Origin: an uncultured bacterium
GTDB taxonomy: Bacteria > Cyanobacteriota > Vampirovibrionia > Gastranaerophilales > Gastranaerophilaceae
Reading direction: 5' to 3'
Assembly (NCBI GenBank): GCA_902464375.1
Contig: CABQIM010000057.1
Span: 1 to 11,446, forward strand
Length of the DNA: 11,446 nt
Part shown: positions 5,514 to 11,446 of the stretch, piece after piece
How positions within the stretch are numbered: position 1 is the first letter of the stretch
How the letters are laid out: every line of letters begins with the position of its first letter
The notes under the pieces: generated by a model
The model's database searches: none
The model's input: only the letters and a program-made list of their open reading frames with translations
Told to the model about the DNA's origin: nothing
Position numbers and translations under genes: made by a program

Positions 5514-6563
5514 ATGGAATACAAAGATTATTATGAAACGTTGGGTGTAAAACGTGATGCAACTGATGCCGAGATAAAATCTGCATATAGAAAACTTGCT
5601 CGTAAATATCATCCAGATGTAAATAAAACAAAAGAGGCAGAAAGTAAATTTAAAGATATAAACGAAGCCTATGAGGTTTTGGGTGACAAACAAAAACGTC
5701 AAAGGTATGACAGTTTGGGCGCAAATTGGCAAGGTGGACAAAGCTATACTCCACCTCCAGGATTTGAACAATTCGGTTTTGGTGGCGGTCAAGGCAGTTA
5801 TCAAAGCTTTAACTTCAACGGTCAAGATATGGGTGGCTTTTCAGACTTCTTTAGCTCATTGTTTGGTGATATGATGGGTGGAGGATCAAGAGGTGCTCAA
5901 GGTATGAACTTTGGCGGTTTTGATTTTGGCGGAGCACAAAGCTCTGGGCAAAGAACTTCTTCAAGACGACGTGCAGCTCAAGAACCGAAAGCTGAAAATC
6001 TTGATGTGACAATGAATTTGAATATTACAATAAAAGATTTGTTTGATAAAAAGCCAATTAATGTCAAATTCAATAATATTGAACGTTGTACAAAATGCTC
6101 TGGTAATGGTGGTTATTGTTCCGAATGCGGAGGTACAGGTTTTAAATCTGAACCGAAATCGATTAAGGTTAAATTGCCGACAGATGTAACAGAGGGACAG
6201 AAACTTCGTGTAAAAGGCGAAGGAAAGGTTGATGCTTACGGCCGAAAAGGAGATCTCTACCTCGTTATTAATATAAAAGATAAAGAATATGAGGTTAATG
6301 GATCAGATTTGACTAAAGAAGTTGAGATTACTCCTTCGGAAGCTGTTCTTGGCTGTAAAAAAGAAATTGAAACTTTGCATGGAAAAATTGGAATAAAAAT
6401 TCCCCCTAAAACATCTTCTGGACAAGCTTTGCGGTTGAAAGGCTTAGGTTTGCCGAAAAAAGGAGGAGGCTATGGAAACCTTAATGCTAAGGTAAAAATA
6501 GTTATTCCAAGAAATATTACTGATAAACAAATTGAGTTGTACAAAAAAATTGCAGAGTTATAA
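5514..6563 (+). CDS. DnaJ/CbpA-like J-protein with a single zinc-finger pair
   Basis: Hsp40 co-chaperone (349 residues) that would deliver clients to DnaK and stimulate its ATPase. The J domain is residues ~4-70 (DYYETLGVKRDATDAEIK, with HPD at 33-35). A Gly/Phe-rich linker follows (~72-145). The substrate-binding beta domains are ~165-250 and ~255-345 (DLYLVINIKDKEYEVNGSDL..., LKGLGLPKKGGGYGNL). Unusual: canonical DnaJ has four CxxCxGxG repeats forming two zinc sites, whereas here only two occur back to back, Cys192-Cys195 and Cys202-Cys205 (CTKCSGNG, CSECGGTG), enough for one zinc. It is thus intermediate between type I DnaJ and zinc-free CbpA. AGGAGA precedes the start. No dnaK or grpE neighbours; the next gene is gcvT. 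Confidence 0.93.
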   Translation: MEYKDYYETLGVKRDATDAEIKSAYRKLARKYHPDVNKTKEAESKFKDINEAYEVLGDKQKRQRYDSLGANWQGGQSYTPPPGFEQFGFGGGQGSYQSFNFNGQDMGGFSDFFSSLFGDMMGGGSRGAQGMNFGGFDFGGAQSSGQRTSSRRRAAQEPKAENLDVTMNLNITIKDLFDKKPINVKFNNIERCTKCSGNGGYCSECGGTGFKSEPKSIKVKLPTDVTEGQKLRVKGEGKVDAYGRKGDLYLVINIKDKEYEVNGSDLTKEVEITPSEAVLGCKKEIETLHGKIGIKIPPKTSSGQALRLKGLGLPKKGGGYGNLNAKVKIVIPRNITDKQIELYKKIAEL

Positions 6564-6582
6564 AACTAAATAAATCATTGAC

Positions 6583-6628
6583 AATATCCCCCTTTATGTA
6601 GGAAAATGAAGCCTATAAGGGGGATATT
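6583..6628 (+). promoter_or_regulatory. Hairpin burying the gcvT ribosome binding site
   Basis: AATATCCCCCTT (6583-6594) is a perfect 12-bp complement of AAGGGGGATATT (6617-6628), and inside it TAGG (6599-6602) can pair with CCTA (6612-6615). The 3' arm holds AAGGGGG, the only Shine-Dalgarno for gcvT (ATG 6632), so the folded mRNA should block initiation. A TTGACA (6578-6583) abuts it, but no matching -10 follows. It might alternatively act as a weak terminator for the dnaJ-like gene. It does not resemble a glycine riboswitch. Confidence 0.7.
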
Positions 6629-6631
6629 TTA

Positions 6632-7735
6632 ATGACTAAAGAAACTTTTTTGCATGAAAAACACGTTCAATTGGGGGCTAAGATGGTTGATTTTGCTGGG
6701 TGGCATATGCCAGTTCAATACACATCCATTATTGAAGAGCACAAAACTGTTCGTGAAAAGGTCGGCTTGTTTGATGTGTCGCACATGGGAGAGGTTTTTG
6801 TTAAAGGGAAAGAGGCTATGGAGTTTTTGAATAGCATTGTTCCTCAAGATATTTCAAAATTAAATTATGAAAAAGCTGTTTATTGTCAATTGCCGAATAA
6901 AAAAGGCGGATTGATAGATGATTTAATTATTTATAAATTGGGAATTCTTGAATATTTGGTTATTTGTAATGCTTCAAGAATTGATGAAGATTTAAATTGG
7001 ATGGTTCGTAATAGCAAGAATTATGATGTAAAAATAGAAAACGAATCTCATAACTATTCATTGTTGGCGGTTCAAGGTCCTTTGGCAGATAAATTGTTAA
7101 GGAAAATGGGACTGGATACGCAACAAGAATCATTTACAATTAAGGTTGCAAAGATTGCCGGAATTAAGGTTTTGGCTTCTCGTACCGGATATACCGGAGA
7201 AGATGGGTATGAAGTATTGGTAGAAAATCATTATTCAGAATATCTATGGGATAAGATTTTAGAGGACGGTGCCGAATTCGGAATTAAGCCAATTGGCTTA
7301 GGAGCAAGGGATACTTTAAGATTGGAAGCTTCTCTTCACTTGTACGGTAATGATTTGGACGAAAACACAACTCCGATTGAAGCAGGTTTGAGCTGGTCTG
7401 TTCCGAAAGATAAAACAATTGATTATAATGGAAAAGATGTTATAATGGAGCAAATTAAGAATGGTACGCAAAAGAAACTTGTTGGCTTGAAAATGCTTGA
7501 TAAATCAATTGCTCGTCATGAATATGAAGTTTATAAAGATGGTGAAAAAATTGGCGTTGTAACAAGTGGAGGGCCTTCACCAATGCTTGGAGCAAATATT
7601 GCACTTGCTTATGTTAAAAATGATAAAGATATTTGCACAGGAAGCGTTGTTCAGGTTATGATAAGAGAAAAACTGCATGATGCAGAAATTGTAAAACGCC
7701 CATTTATTACAAAAAGAAATAAAATTAAGTTATAA
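6632..7735 (+). CDS. gcvT: Glycine cleavage system T protein (aminomethyltransferase)
   Basis: Transfers the methylene unit from aminomethyl-lipoyl H protein to tetrahydrofolate, releasing ammonia and giving 5,10-methylene-THF. 367 residues, normal for the family. Signatures: FAGWHMPVQYTS (N-terminus), LFDVSHMGE (47-54), GGLIDDLIIYK with the folate-contacting Asp at 96/97, CNASR, RTGYTGEDGYEV, and GLGARDTLRLEASLHLYGNDLD. The C-terminal barrel domain is complete (TSGGPSPMLGANIALAYV). First gene of gcvT-gcvH-gcvPA, with a 20-base gap to gcvH. Translation initiation is probably gated by the hairpin just upstream. Confidence 0.97.
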   Translation: MTKETFLHEKHVQLGAKMVDFAGWHMPVQYTSIIEEHKTVREKVGLFDVSHMGEVFVKGKEAMEFLNSIVPQDISKLNYEKAVYCQLPNKKGGLIDDLIIYKLGILEYLVICNASRIDEDLNWMVRNSKNYDVKIENESHNYSLLAVQGPLADKLLRKMGLDTQQESFTIKVAKIAGIKVLASRTGYTGEDGYEVLVENHYSEYLWDKILEDGAEFGIKPIGLGARDTLRLEASLHLYGNDLDENTTPIEAGLSWSVPKDKTIDYNGKDVIMEQIKNGTQKKLVGLKMLDKSIARHEYEVYKDGEKIGVVTSGGPSPMLGANIALAYVKNDKDICTGSVVQVMIREKLHDAEIVKRPFITKRNKIKL

Positions 7736-7755
7736 TATACAAAAAGGAGAAATTA

Positions 7756-8139
7756 ATGAGTATTACAGAAAAAATTCTTTGTTCAAAATCTCACGAATTT
7801 TTATTAGACAATGGTGACAATACATTCACTATTGGTTTAACTGATTATGCGGTTGAACAATTAGGCGACATCGTATTTTTGGAGTTGCCTGAAATTGGTA
7901 CTGAGTTTAAAAAAGGTGAAACCTTTGCGACAATTGAATCTGTAAAGGCTGCTTCTGAAATTTATATGCCGATTAGCGGTAAAATTTTGGAAATTAATGA
8001 AGCTGCAGTTGACGCTCCTGAAATTTTGAACGAGGACAGTTATGAAAAAGGCTGGCTTGTAAAAGTTGAGGCTACAGGTGATGCGTCAGAACAAAATGAC
8101 CTTTTAGAATACGAAGATTACAAAGAAGAATTGGAATAA
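7756..8139 (+). CDS. gcvH: Glycine cleavage system H protein (lipoyl carrier)
   Basis: Carries the aminomethyl intermediate from P to T protein and electrons to lipoamide dehydrogenase on a lipoyl arm. 127 residues, as usual. The lipoylation site is Lys64 in TIESVKAASEIY. Other hallmarks are IGLTDYAVEQLGDIVFLELPEIG and the C-terminal GWLVKVE. A strong AAAAAGGAG precedes ATG 7756. The short acidic tail after GWLVKVE (…NDLLEYEDYKEELE) is family-typical. The next gene begins three bases after its stop codon. Confidence 0.97.
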   Translation: MSITEKILCSKSHEFLLDNGDNTFTIGLTDYAVEQLGDIVFLELPEIGTEFKKGETFATIESVKAASEIYMPISGKILEINEAAVDAPEILNEDSYEKGWLVKVEATGDASEQNDLLEYEDYKEELE

Positions 8140-8142
8140 AAT

Positions 8143-9381
8143 ATGAAAAACTTTTTAGTACATACTGATGAAGTCAAAGCAGAAATGCTTGAAAGTATTG
8201 GCGTTGCAACGGTTGAAGATTTGTTTAAACAAATTCCGGAGCAAGCAAGAATGGAAAAACTTGATTTAGGGAGAGCGTTAAGCGAAGCTGAAACTCAAAG
8301 AAAGGTTAAAAACCTTGCTAAAAAGAATAATACGGATTACGTAACATTTTTAGGAGCAGGAACTTATAATAAATTCATTCCAGCCTGCATCTCTCAAGTT
8401 GCAAATCGTTTTGAATTTTTAACGGCTTATACTCCGTACCAGCCAGAGATTTCGCAAGGCACACTTCAAATTATGTACGAATTCCAGACAATGATTTGTC
8501 GTATTACAGGCATGGATATTTCTAATGCAACAATGTATGATGCTGCAACAGCTTGTGCAGAAGGCTTATTAATGGCGGTTAGAGTCTCTAAAAAGAACAA
8601 AGTTCTTGTTTCAAATAGATTAAATCCGGAGTACATTGATGTTATCAAAACATATTGCTGGGCAAATGAAATAGAGCTAGAGCTGTTTGATACAATTCCA
8701 GAAAATACGGCAGATTATGCATGTTTATTGGTGCAAAATCCTGATTTTTATGGGGAAATTTCAGAAATCAGCAAGCCAGATTGTTTGTTGATTGTTTGTA
8801 TAGATATTTCTTCTCTTGGAATTTTAGAGCCGCCATATGAGGCAGATATTGTTGTTGGTGATGTTCAAACTTTGGGTATTCCAATGAGTTTTGGAGGACC
8901 TCATGCTGGTTTTATGGCTTGTAAAGAAAAATTTATGCGCCAATTGCCGGGGCGTTTGGCTGGCAGAACAGTTGATGCTGACGGCAAATCAGCTTATTGC
9001 TTGACTATCCAGACTCGAGAACAACATATTAAAAGAGAAAAAGCAACAAGTAATATTTGTTCAAATCAGGCATTGATCGGGCTTTGTGCAACCTTATATT
9101 TGACTGTTATGGGAGAAACTGGTTTTCGACAAGCAAGTTATTTATCTGCCCAAATGGCTCATAAGCTATCTGAAAAACTTGCGCAAAAAGATGTTAGAAC
9201 TCTTAATAAACAATTCTATAACGAGTTTGTTATCGAGGTTGAAAATACAGATAAATTCTTAACAAAATTGAAAGAGAATAACATTATTGGCGGATTAAAA
9301 TTGGATAGTCATAAAATACTTGTCGCTACGACTGAATTGACAACTGATGAAGATATTGAAAACTTTGTAAAAAGTATTTAA
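8143..9381 (+). CDS. gcvPA: Glycine dehydrogenase (decarboxylating) subunit 1, compact form
   Basis: N-terminal half of the split P protein, which with GcvPB forms the PLP enzyme that decarboxylates glycine. It carries typical GcvPA blocks: FLGAGTYNKFIPACISQ, FLTAYTPYQPEISQGTLQIMYEFQTMI, MYDAATACAEG, ADIVVGDVQTLGIPMSFGGPHAGFMA and PGRLAGRTVDADGK, ending in TRE and TSNIC motifs. It is 412 residues, about 25-40 shorter than subunits I know; the shortening appears in the middle (around FDTIPENTADYACLLVQNP to LLIVCIDISSLGILEPP) rather than at an end. The ribosome binding site is weak and the gap to gcvH is 3 bases, implying translational coupling. The PLP-lysine half, gcvPB, usually next, is absent; a convergent gene overlaps the stop codon. 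Confidence 0.95.
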   Translation: MKNFLVHTDEVKAEMLESIGVATVEDLFKQIPEQARMEKLDLGRALSEAETQRKVKNLAKKNNTDYVTFLGAGTYNKFIPACISQVANRFEFLTAYTPYQPEISQGTLQIMYEFQTMICRITGMDISNATMYDAATACAEGLLMAVRVSKKNKVLVSNRLNPEYIDVIKTYCWANEIELELFDTIPENTADYACLLVQNPDFYGEISEISKPDCLLIVCIDISSLGILEPPYEADIVVGDVQTLGIPMSFGGPHAGFMACKEKFMRQLPGRLAGRTVDADGKSAYCLTIQTREQHIKREKATSNICSNQALIGLCATLYLTVMGETGFRQASYLSAQMAHKLSEKLAQKDVRTLNKQFYNEFVIEVENTDKFLTKLKENNIIGGLKLDSHKILVATTELTTDEDIENFVKSI

Positions 9382-9722
9382 GCTTTTCTGTAAGAGTTGT
9401 AGAAAATATCGCAAATCTTATTTGAAAAATCTAACTTTTTCAAGGAACAGTATTTGAGCAGATATACTTCCGTACCTGTTTCAAGCATTATCTCAATCCG
9501 TTTTTTTGAAGTGTACCAATTCTCAAGAAAATTTTTTGTTGTATTGTTAGGTTCGCTTGTAAAAGTTGCTTTGATAGTCCCTGTCAATTGACTGGTTCCT
9601 GAACGTTTAACCTCTTGTTCGTTAACAAAAACTGTAGAATAATTTTTTGTTACTCCAGGTAGAGTATTAATTTCTGCGTCAAACGATAAATTTGTTTCAA
9701 GTTCAGTAAATGTAACGTTCAT
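9378..9722 (-). CDS. Small protein of unknown function downstream of tRNA-Val
   Basis: A 114-residue protein starting at ATG 9722, chosen because AAAGGA sits 7 bases upstream. A longer reading (to 9818) would translate the tRNA itself and is rejected. The sequence alternates short polar and hydrophobic strands (TGTIKATFTSEP, KRIEIMLETGTEVYLLKYC), suggesting a mostly beta fold; no signal peptide, membrane segment or motif is recognised. Beta-rich phage tail-type proteins can look similar and sit by tRNAs, but no other phage gene is present, so I do not assign this. It begins 27 bases after the tRNA, possibly on the same transcript. Its stop overlaps the gcvPA stop, leaving no room for a terminator. 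Confidence 0.75.
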   Translation of the reverse strand: MNVTFTELETNLSFDAEINTLPGVTKNYSTVFVNEQEVKRSGTSQLTGTIKATFTSEPNNTTKNFLENWYTSKKRIEIMLETGTEVYLLKYCSLKKLDFSNKICDIFYNSYRKA

Positions 9723-9748
9723 TGTAAAATCCTTTGTTTTTTTCGAAA

Positions 9749-9824
9749 TGGTGGGCGATACGTGACTCGAACACGTGACCTCTACAACGTCAATGTAGCG
9801 CGCTACCAACTGTGCCAATCGCCC
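9749..9824 (-). tRNA. tRNA-Val (GAC), CCA encoded
   Basis: Full cloverleaf of 76 bases: acceptor GGGCGAT/ATCGCCC, discriminator A and encoded CCA (9749-9751). Anticodon stem CTACA/TGTAG with loop TTGACGT gives anticodon GAC, valine (GUC/GUU). The T-arm is ACGTG TTCGAGT CACGT. The D-stem is GCAC/GCGC, which leaves an A12-C23 mismatch where G-C is usual. It lies 28 bases downstream of the nucleotidyltransferase-like gene on the same strand, with no visible promoter of its own. Confidence 0.93.
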
Positions 9825-9852
9825 TCATCCGGAAATAAATTAAAAATAGTTT

Positions 9853-10554
9853 TTAAAAATGCATTGCATCAATTTGTTTTAGAATGTTTTGAAGATCTTT
9901 TACAAGTTCTGCTTCAATATACATAAGTTCTTGTTTTGTGTAATATTCATTTTCAAATTTAACTTTTGCAAGTTTTAGCATAACGATTTTATTAAACGAA
10001 ATGTAGTTTGAAACAAATTCAATAATATCGACTGCTCTGTAAGGAACAGCGCAATTGTGAAGTCTTAAAACTGAACGAAAAATTACTAATAAAGTTTTAA
10101 TTACTTTATCTAAAACCTTTTTCATTTCTTTGTCTGATTTGATGTTCAAAATGAAATTGTTTTTGTATTTTAACAATAAGCTTTTGATTTCAGTTTCGCA
10201 TTCTAGGCGCAAAAAGTGTTTATCAACAAAAATTGTTGGGACTAAATCTTCACCATAAATCAATCTGTAATTTTCTTTAATGTCGGCATATTCGATTGCG
10301 TAAACATCAAAAGATGAATACCATTCATCTCTGTTCATAACTACAGGAATAGGATTTTTTGCCTTAACCCATTTTTGAATAGGTTTTGAAATGGCATATA
10401 AATTTTCTGCGTTTAAAGTATTTGTAACAATCATCAAATTGAGGTTGTTTTTGGCATCTTCAACATTTGCTTTTGATCCAAAAGCAATTACGGATGTTAG
10501 ATTTTCACCCAATTCTGCTTTTAAACTTTCGATTAATTTGTCTAAATTCTTCAT
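9853..10554 (-). CDS. Nucleotidyltransferase-fold protein with degenerate active site
   Basis: A 233-residue protein with the start of a polymerase-beta-type nucleotidyltransferase fold: SVIAFGS (21-27) followed by NLNLMIV (37-43). In active members this reads GS...(S)DxDLxV, with two metal-binding Asp. Here both positions are Asn (N37, N39), so catalysis as a standard nucleotidyltransferase is unlikely. The middle (YSSFDVYAIEYADIKENYRLIYGEDL...FLRLECETEIKSLLLKY) matches, from memory, a family of uncharacterised nucleotidyltransferase-like proteins in which this site is already eroded. The C-terminal ~90 residues are helical. ATG 10554 has AAAAGG about 7 bases upstream. It follows the TPM gene by 58 bases and is probably cotranscribed with it. 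Role unknown: RNA or nucleotide binding is possible. Confidence 0.82.
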   Translation of the reverse strand: MKNLDKLIESLKAELGENLTSVIAFGSKANVEDAKNNLNLMIVTNTLNAENLYAISKPIQKWVKAKNPIPVVMNRDEWYSSFDVYAIEYADIKENYRLIYGEDLVPTIFVDKHFLRLECETEIKSLLLKYKNNFILNIKSDKEMKKVLDKVIKTLLVIFRSVLRLHNCAVPYRAVDIIEFVSNYISFNKIVMLKLAKVKFENEYYTKQELMYIEAELVKDLQNILKQIDAMHF

Positions 10555-10566
10555 ATTTCTACCTTT

Positions 10567-10594
10567 TTAGTTCGTAATTCTTAGTTGTTAATTC
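10567..10594. repeat. Heptamer tandem repeat before the nucleotidyltransferase-like gene
   Basis: On the minus strand four heptamers run in register: GAATTAA, CAACTAA, GAATTAC, GAACTAA (equally two 14-bp units, 12 of 14 identical). They end at the ribosome binding site of the gene at 10554. In style (short units containing CTAA/TTAA) they resemble the octamers at 227-422. Confidence 0.6.
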
Positions 10595-10612
10595 AGTCAA
10601 TAAAAGTTCTGT

Positions 10613-11296
10613 TTACCAGCTTCCGGAACAGCCACATCCGCCGAAGCCTCCGCCACCTCCGAAACCACCGAATCTTCCGGAATTAAATCTTCTTCTAGGA
10701 GAAAATATACTCAAAATTATTGCGATAGGCCAAAACCACCAAGGGTAATTCTCTCTTCTTCTTGAGTTTGAAGAAGCTTTTGGGGGACAATTCCCTTGAG
10801 CTTGGATTTGGACATTTTCTGCCATTGCAACCGTATTTGCAAGTACATAAGCTCCTCTTCTGATGCCGGCTTCGTAATTTTCTCTTTTGTAATATGGTAA
10901 AATATCTTCATCACGAATACTTTCAAGAGTGTTCATTGCAATTTTATCTTCAAGTCCTGTGCCGAGCTCAATTCTCATTCTGCGTTCATTGGGTGCTGTC
11001 AAAAATACAACGCCGTTGTTTTTCCCTTTGGCACCGAGTTTATATGATCGTCCAATATCAATTGCAGTTTCTTCAACAGTTTTGCCATTTAATGATGGAA
11101 GCGTTACTACAACCAAATCAGCGCCAGATTTCTTTTGCAAATCCCAAAGAGTCATATTTAAATCGTTTTCAACTTCCGGAGAAAGCAAATCAGCTTCGTC
11201 TGCAATAAAACCATTGAACTTAAGCGTGATAGCGTTTGCTTGAGTAATACCCAAAAACAAAGCAACTAAAATAAATAACCAACATTTCTTAATCAT
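10613..11296 (-). CDS. TPM-domain (YgcG-like) membrane protein
   Basis: 227 residues. A Sec signal peptide (MIKKCWLFILVALFLGITQANA) with an AxA cleavage site after residue 22 opens it. A TPM domain (TLP18.3/Psb32/MOLO-1 family) spans ~28-155: FIADEADLLSPEVENDL, SGADLVVVTLPSLNGKTVEETA, IGRSYKLGAKGKNNGVVFLTAPNERRMRIELGTGLE, then the helical end. One membrane helix follows (~186-199, WWFWPIAIILSIFS), then basic residues and a Gly/Phe-rich tail ending GGCGCSGSW. The domain is likely outside the cytoplasmic membrane; family roles include photosystem repair and phosphatase-like activity, but no substrate can be named here. No ribosome binding site precedes ATG 11296; see promoter entry. Confidence 0.92.
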   Translation of the reverse strand: MIKKCWLFILVALFLGITQANAITLKFNGFIADEADLLSPEVENDLNMTLWDLQKKSGADLVVVTLPSLNGKTVEETAIDIGRSYKLGAKGKNNGVVFLTAPNERRMRIELGTGLEDKIAMNTLESIRDEDILPYYKRENYEAGIRRGAYVLANTVAMAENVQIQAQGNCPPKASSNSRRRENYPWWFWPIAIILSIFSPRRRFNSGRFGGFGGGGGFGGCGCSGSW

Positions 11297-11302
11297 AGTA
11301 AG

Positions 11303-11331
11303 ATTTTAGCAGTATATACTGTTTATGTCAA
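11303..11331 (-). promoter_or_regulatory. Promoter of the TPM gene with a palindromic operator
   Basis: Minus strand: TTGACA (11326-11331), 17-base spacer, TAAAAT (11303-11308) with TG one base upstream. Only six bases separate the -10 from the ATG at 11296, so transcription should start at or beside the start codon. The spacer contains a perfect 12-bp palindrome CAGTATATACTG (11310-11321), ideally placed for a repressor. Confidence 0.75.
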
Positions 11332-11399
11332 GTTTGAATAAAATGTTGTGAAATAGAGTGTAGATGTAAAAACAAATTCTTAAAATGAGTAAATAAAAA

Positions 11400-11446
11400 A
11401 GGCGACACCCAGATTCGAACTGGGGGATAAGAGCTTTGCAGGCTCC
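11400..11446 (-). tRNA. tRNA-Cys (GCA), 3' part only, cut by window end
   Basis: The minus strand carries an anticodon arm GGAGC CTGCAAA GCTCT (anticodon GCA), variable region TATCC, T-arm CCCAG TTCGAAT CTGGG, 3' acceptor strand TGTCGCC (11407-11401) and discriminator U (11400), the base expected for cysteine. The 5' third lies beyond the window. CCA is not encoded: a run of T follows directly, which may terminate the transcript. tRNA-Val here does encode CCA. Confidence 0.9.

Noticed and set aside
6564..6631. Glycine riboswitch upstream of gcvT
   Set aside because: The 68-base gap is too short for even a single aptamer with expression platform, and none of the conserved aptamer segments are visible; only a simple hairpin is present.
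9378..9722. Phage tail protein or prophage remnant
   Set aside because: The beta-rich pattern and tRNA location hint at it, but there is no integrase, no other phage gene and no attachment repeat.
9723..9818. N-terminal extension of the 114-aa protein
   Set aside because: The residues MAQLVARYIDVVEV... are a translation of tRNA-Val; ATG 9722 has its own ribosome binding site.
10894..11243. Plus-strand reading frames opposite the TPM gene
   Set aside because: They are antisense shadows; the minus-strand product has a signal peptide, a TPM domain and a matching promoter.

Overview
The window looks like chromosomal DNA from a low-GC bacterium, most likely a gut-type Gastranaerophilales (Vampirovibrionia/Melainabacteria, the non-photosynthetic sister group of cyanobacteria). 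The main clue is the prepilin motif FAFTLAEVLITLGIIGVVAA, which I associate with that lineage. The low GC, standard genetic code and intergenic DNA packed with small palindromes and short tandem repeats also fit. This assignment is inference from memory of the families; no 16S or phylogeny is possible here.

Layout. 1-137 is the unrecognised tail of something upstream, closed by a clear terminator (183-209). 210-610 is a gene-free repeat mosaic made largely of 8-bp tandem units with inverted copies. 819-1949 (+) is an orphan acidic, low-complexity protein behind a strong extended -10 promoter whose first transcribed bases are a pentanucleotide repeat. 2002-4024 (+) is a fragment of the spc ribosomal operon, rpsH-rplF-rplR, with its own promoter and leader, hairpin-rich spacers, and a bidirectional terminator where rpsE would normally follow. 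4142-4978 (-) is a pseudopilin/prepilin with an internally duplicated leader; it is divergent from an XRE-type regulator (5127-5438, +).

5514-6563 (+) is a DnaJ/CbpA-like J-protein with a half-size zinc finger. 6632-9381 (+) is a glycine-cleavage operon, gcvT-gcvH-gcvPA, whose first ribosome binding site lies inside a 12-bp hairpin. The expected gcvPB is missing downstream. The rest is on the minus strand, in transcription order: a partial tRNA-Cys (11446-11400), a TPM-domain (YgcG-like) membrane protein (11296-10613), a nucleotidyltransferase-fold protein with degenerate active site (10554-9853), tRNA-Val(GAC) (9824-9749), and a 114-aa protein of unknown function (9722-9378) whose stop codon overlaps that of gcvPA.

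Functional links. S8, L6 and L18 are ribosome assembly partners. T, H and P1 proteins are three of the glycine cleavage components; P2 and L (lipoamide dehydrogenase) must be encoded elsewhere. The XRE regulator is a natural candidate to control the divergent pilin, with four TATTG-box repeats between them. I see no complete mobile element, CRISPR array, toxin-antitoxin pair or obvious new defence system. The most unusual material is in the non-coding DNA (octamer mosaic, pentamer at the transcription start, hairpin over the gcvT ribosome binding site) and in three atypical proteins (half-finger DnaJ, pilin with duplicated leader, degenerate nucleotidyltransferase).
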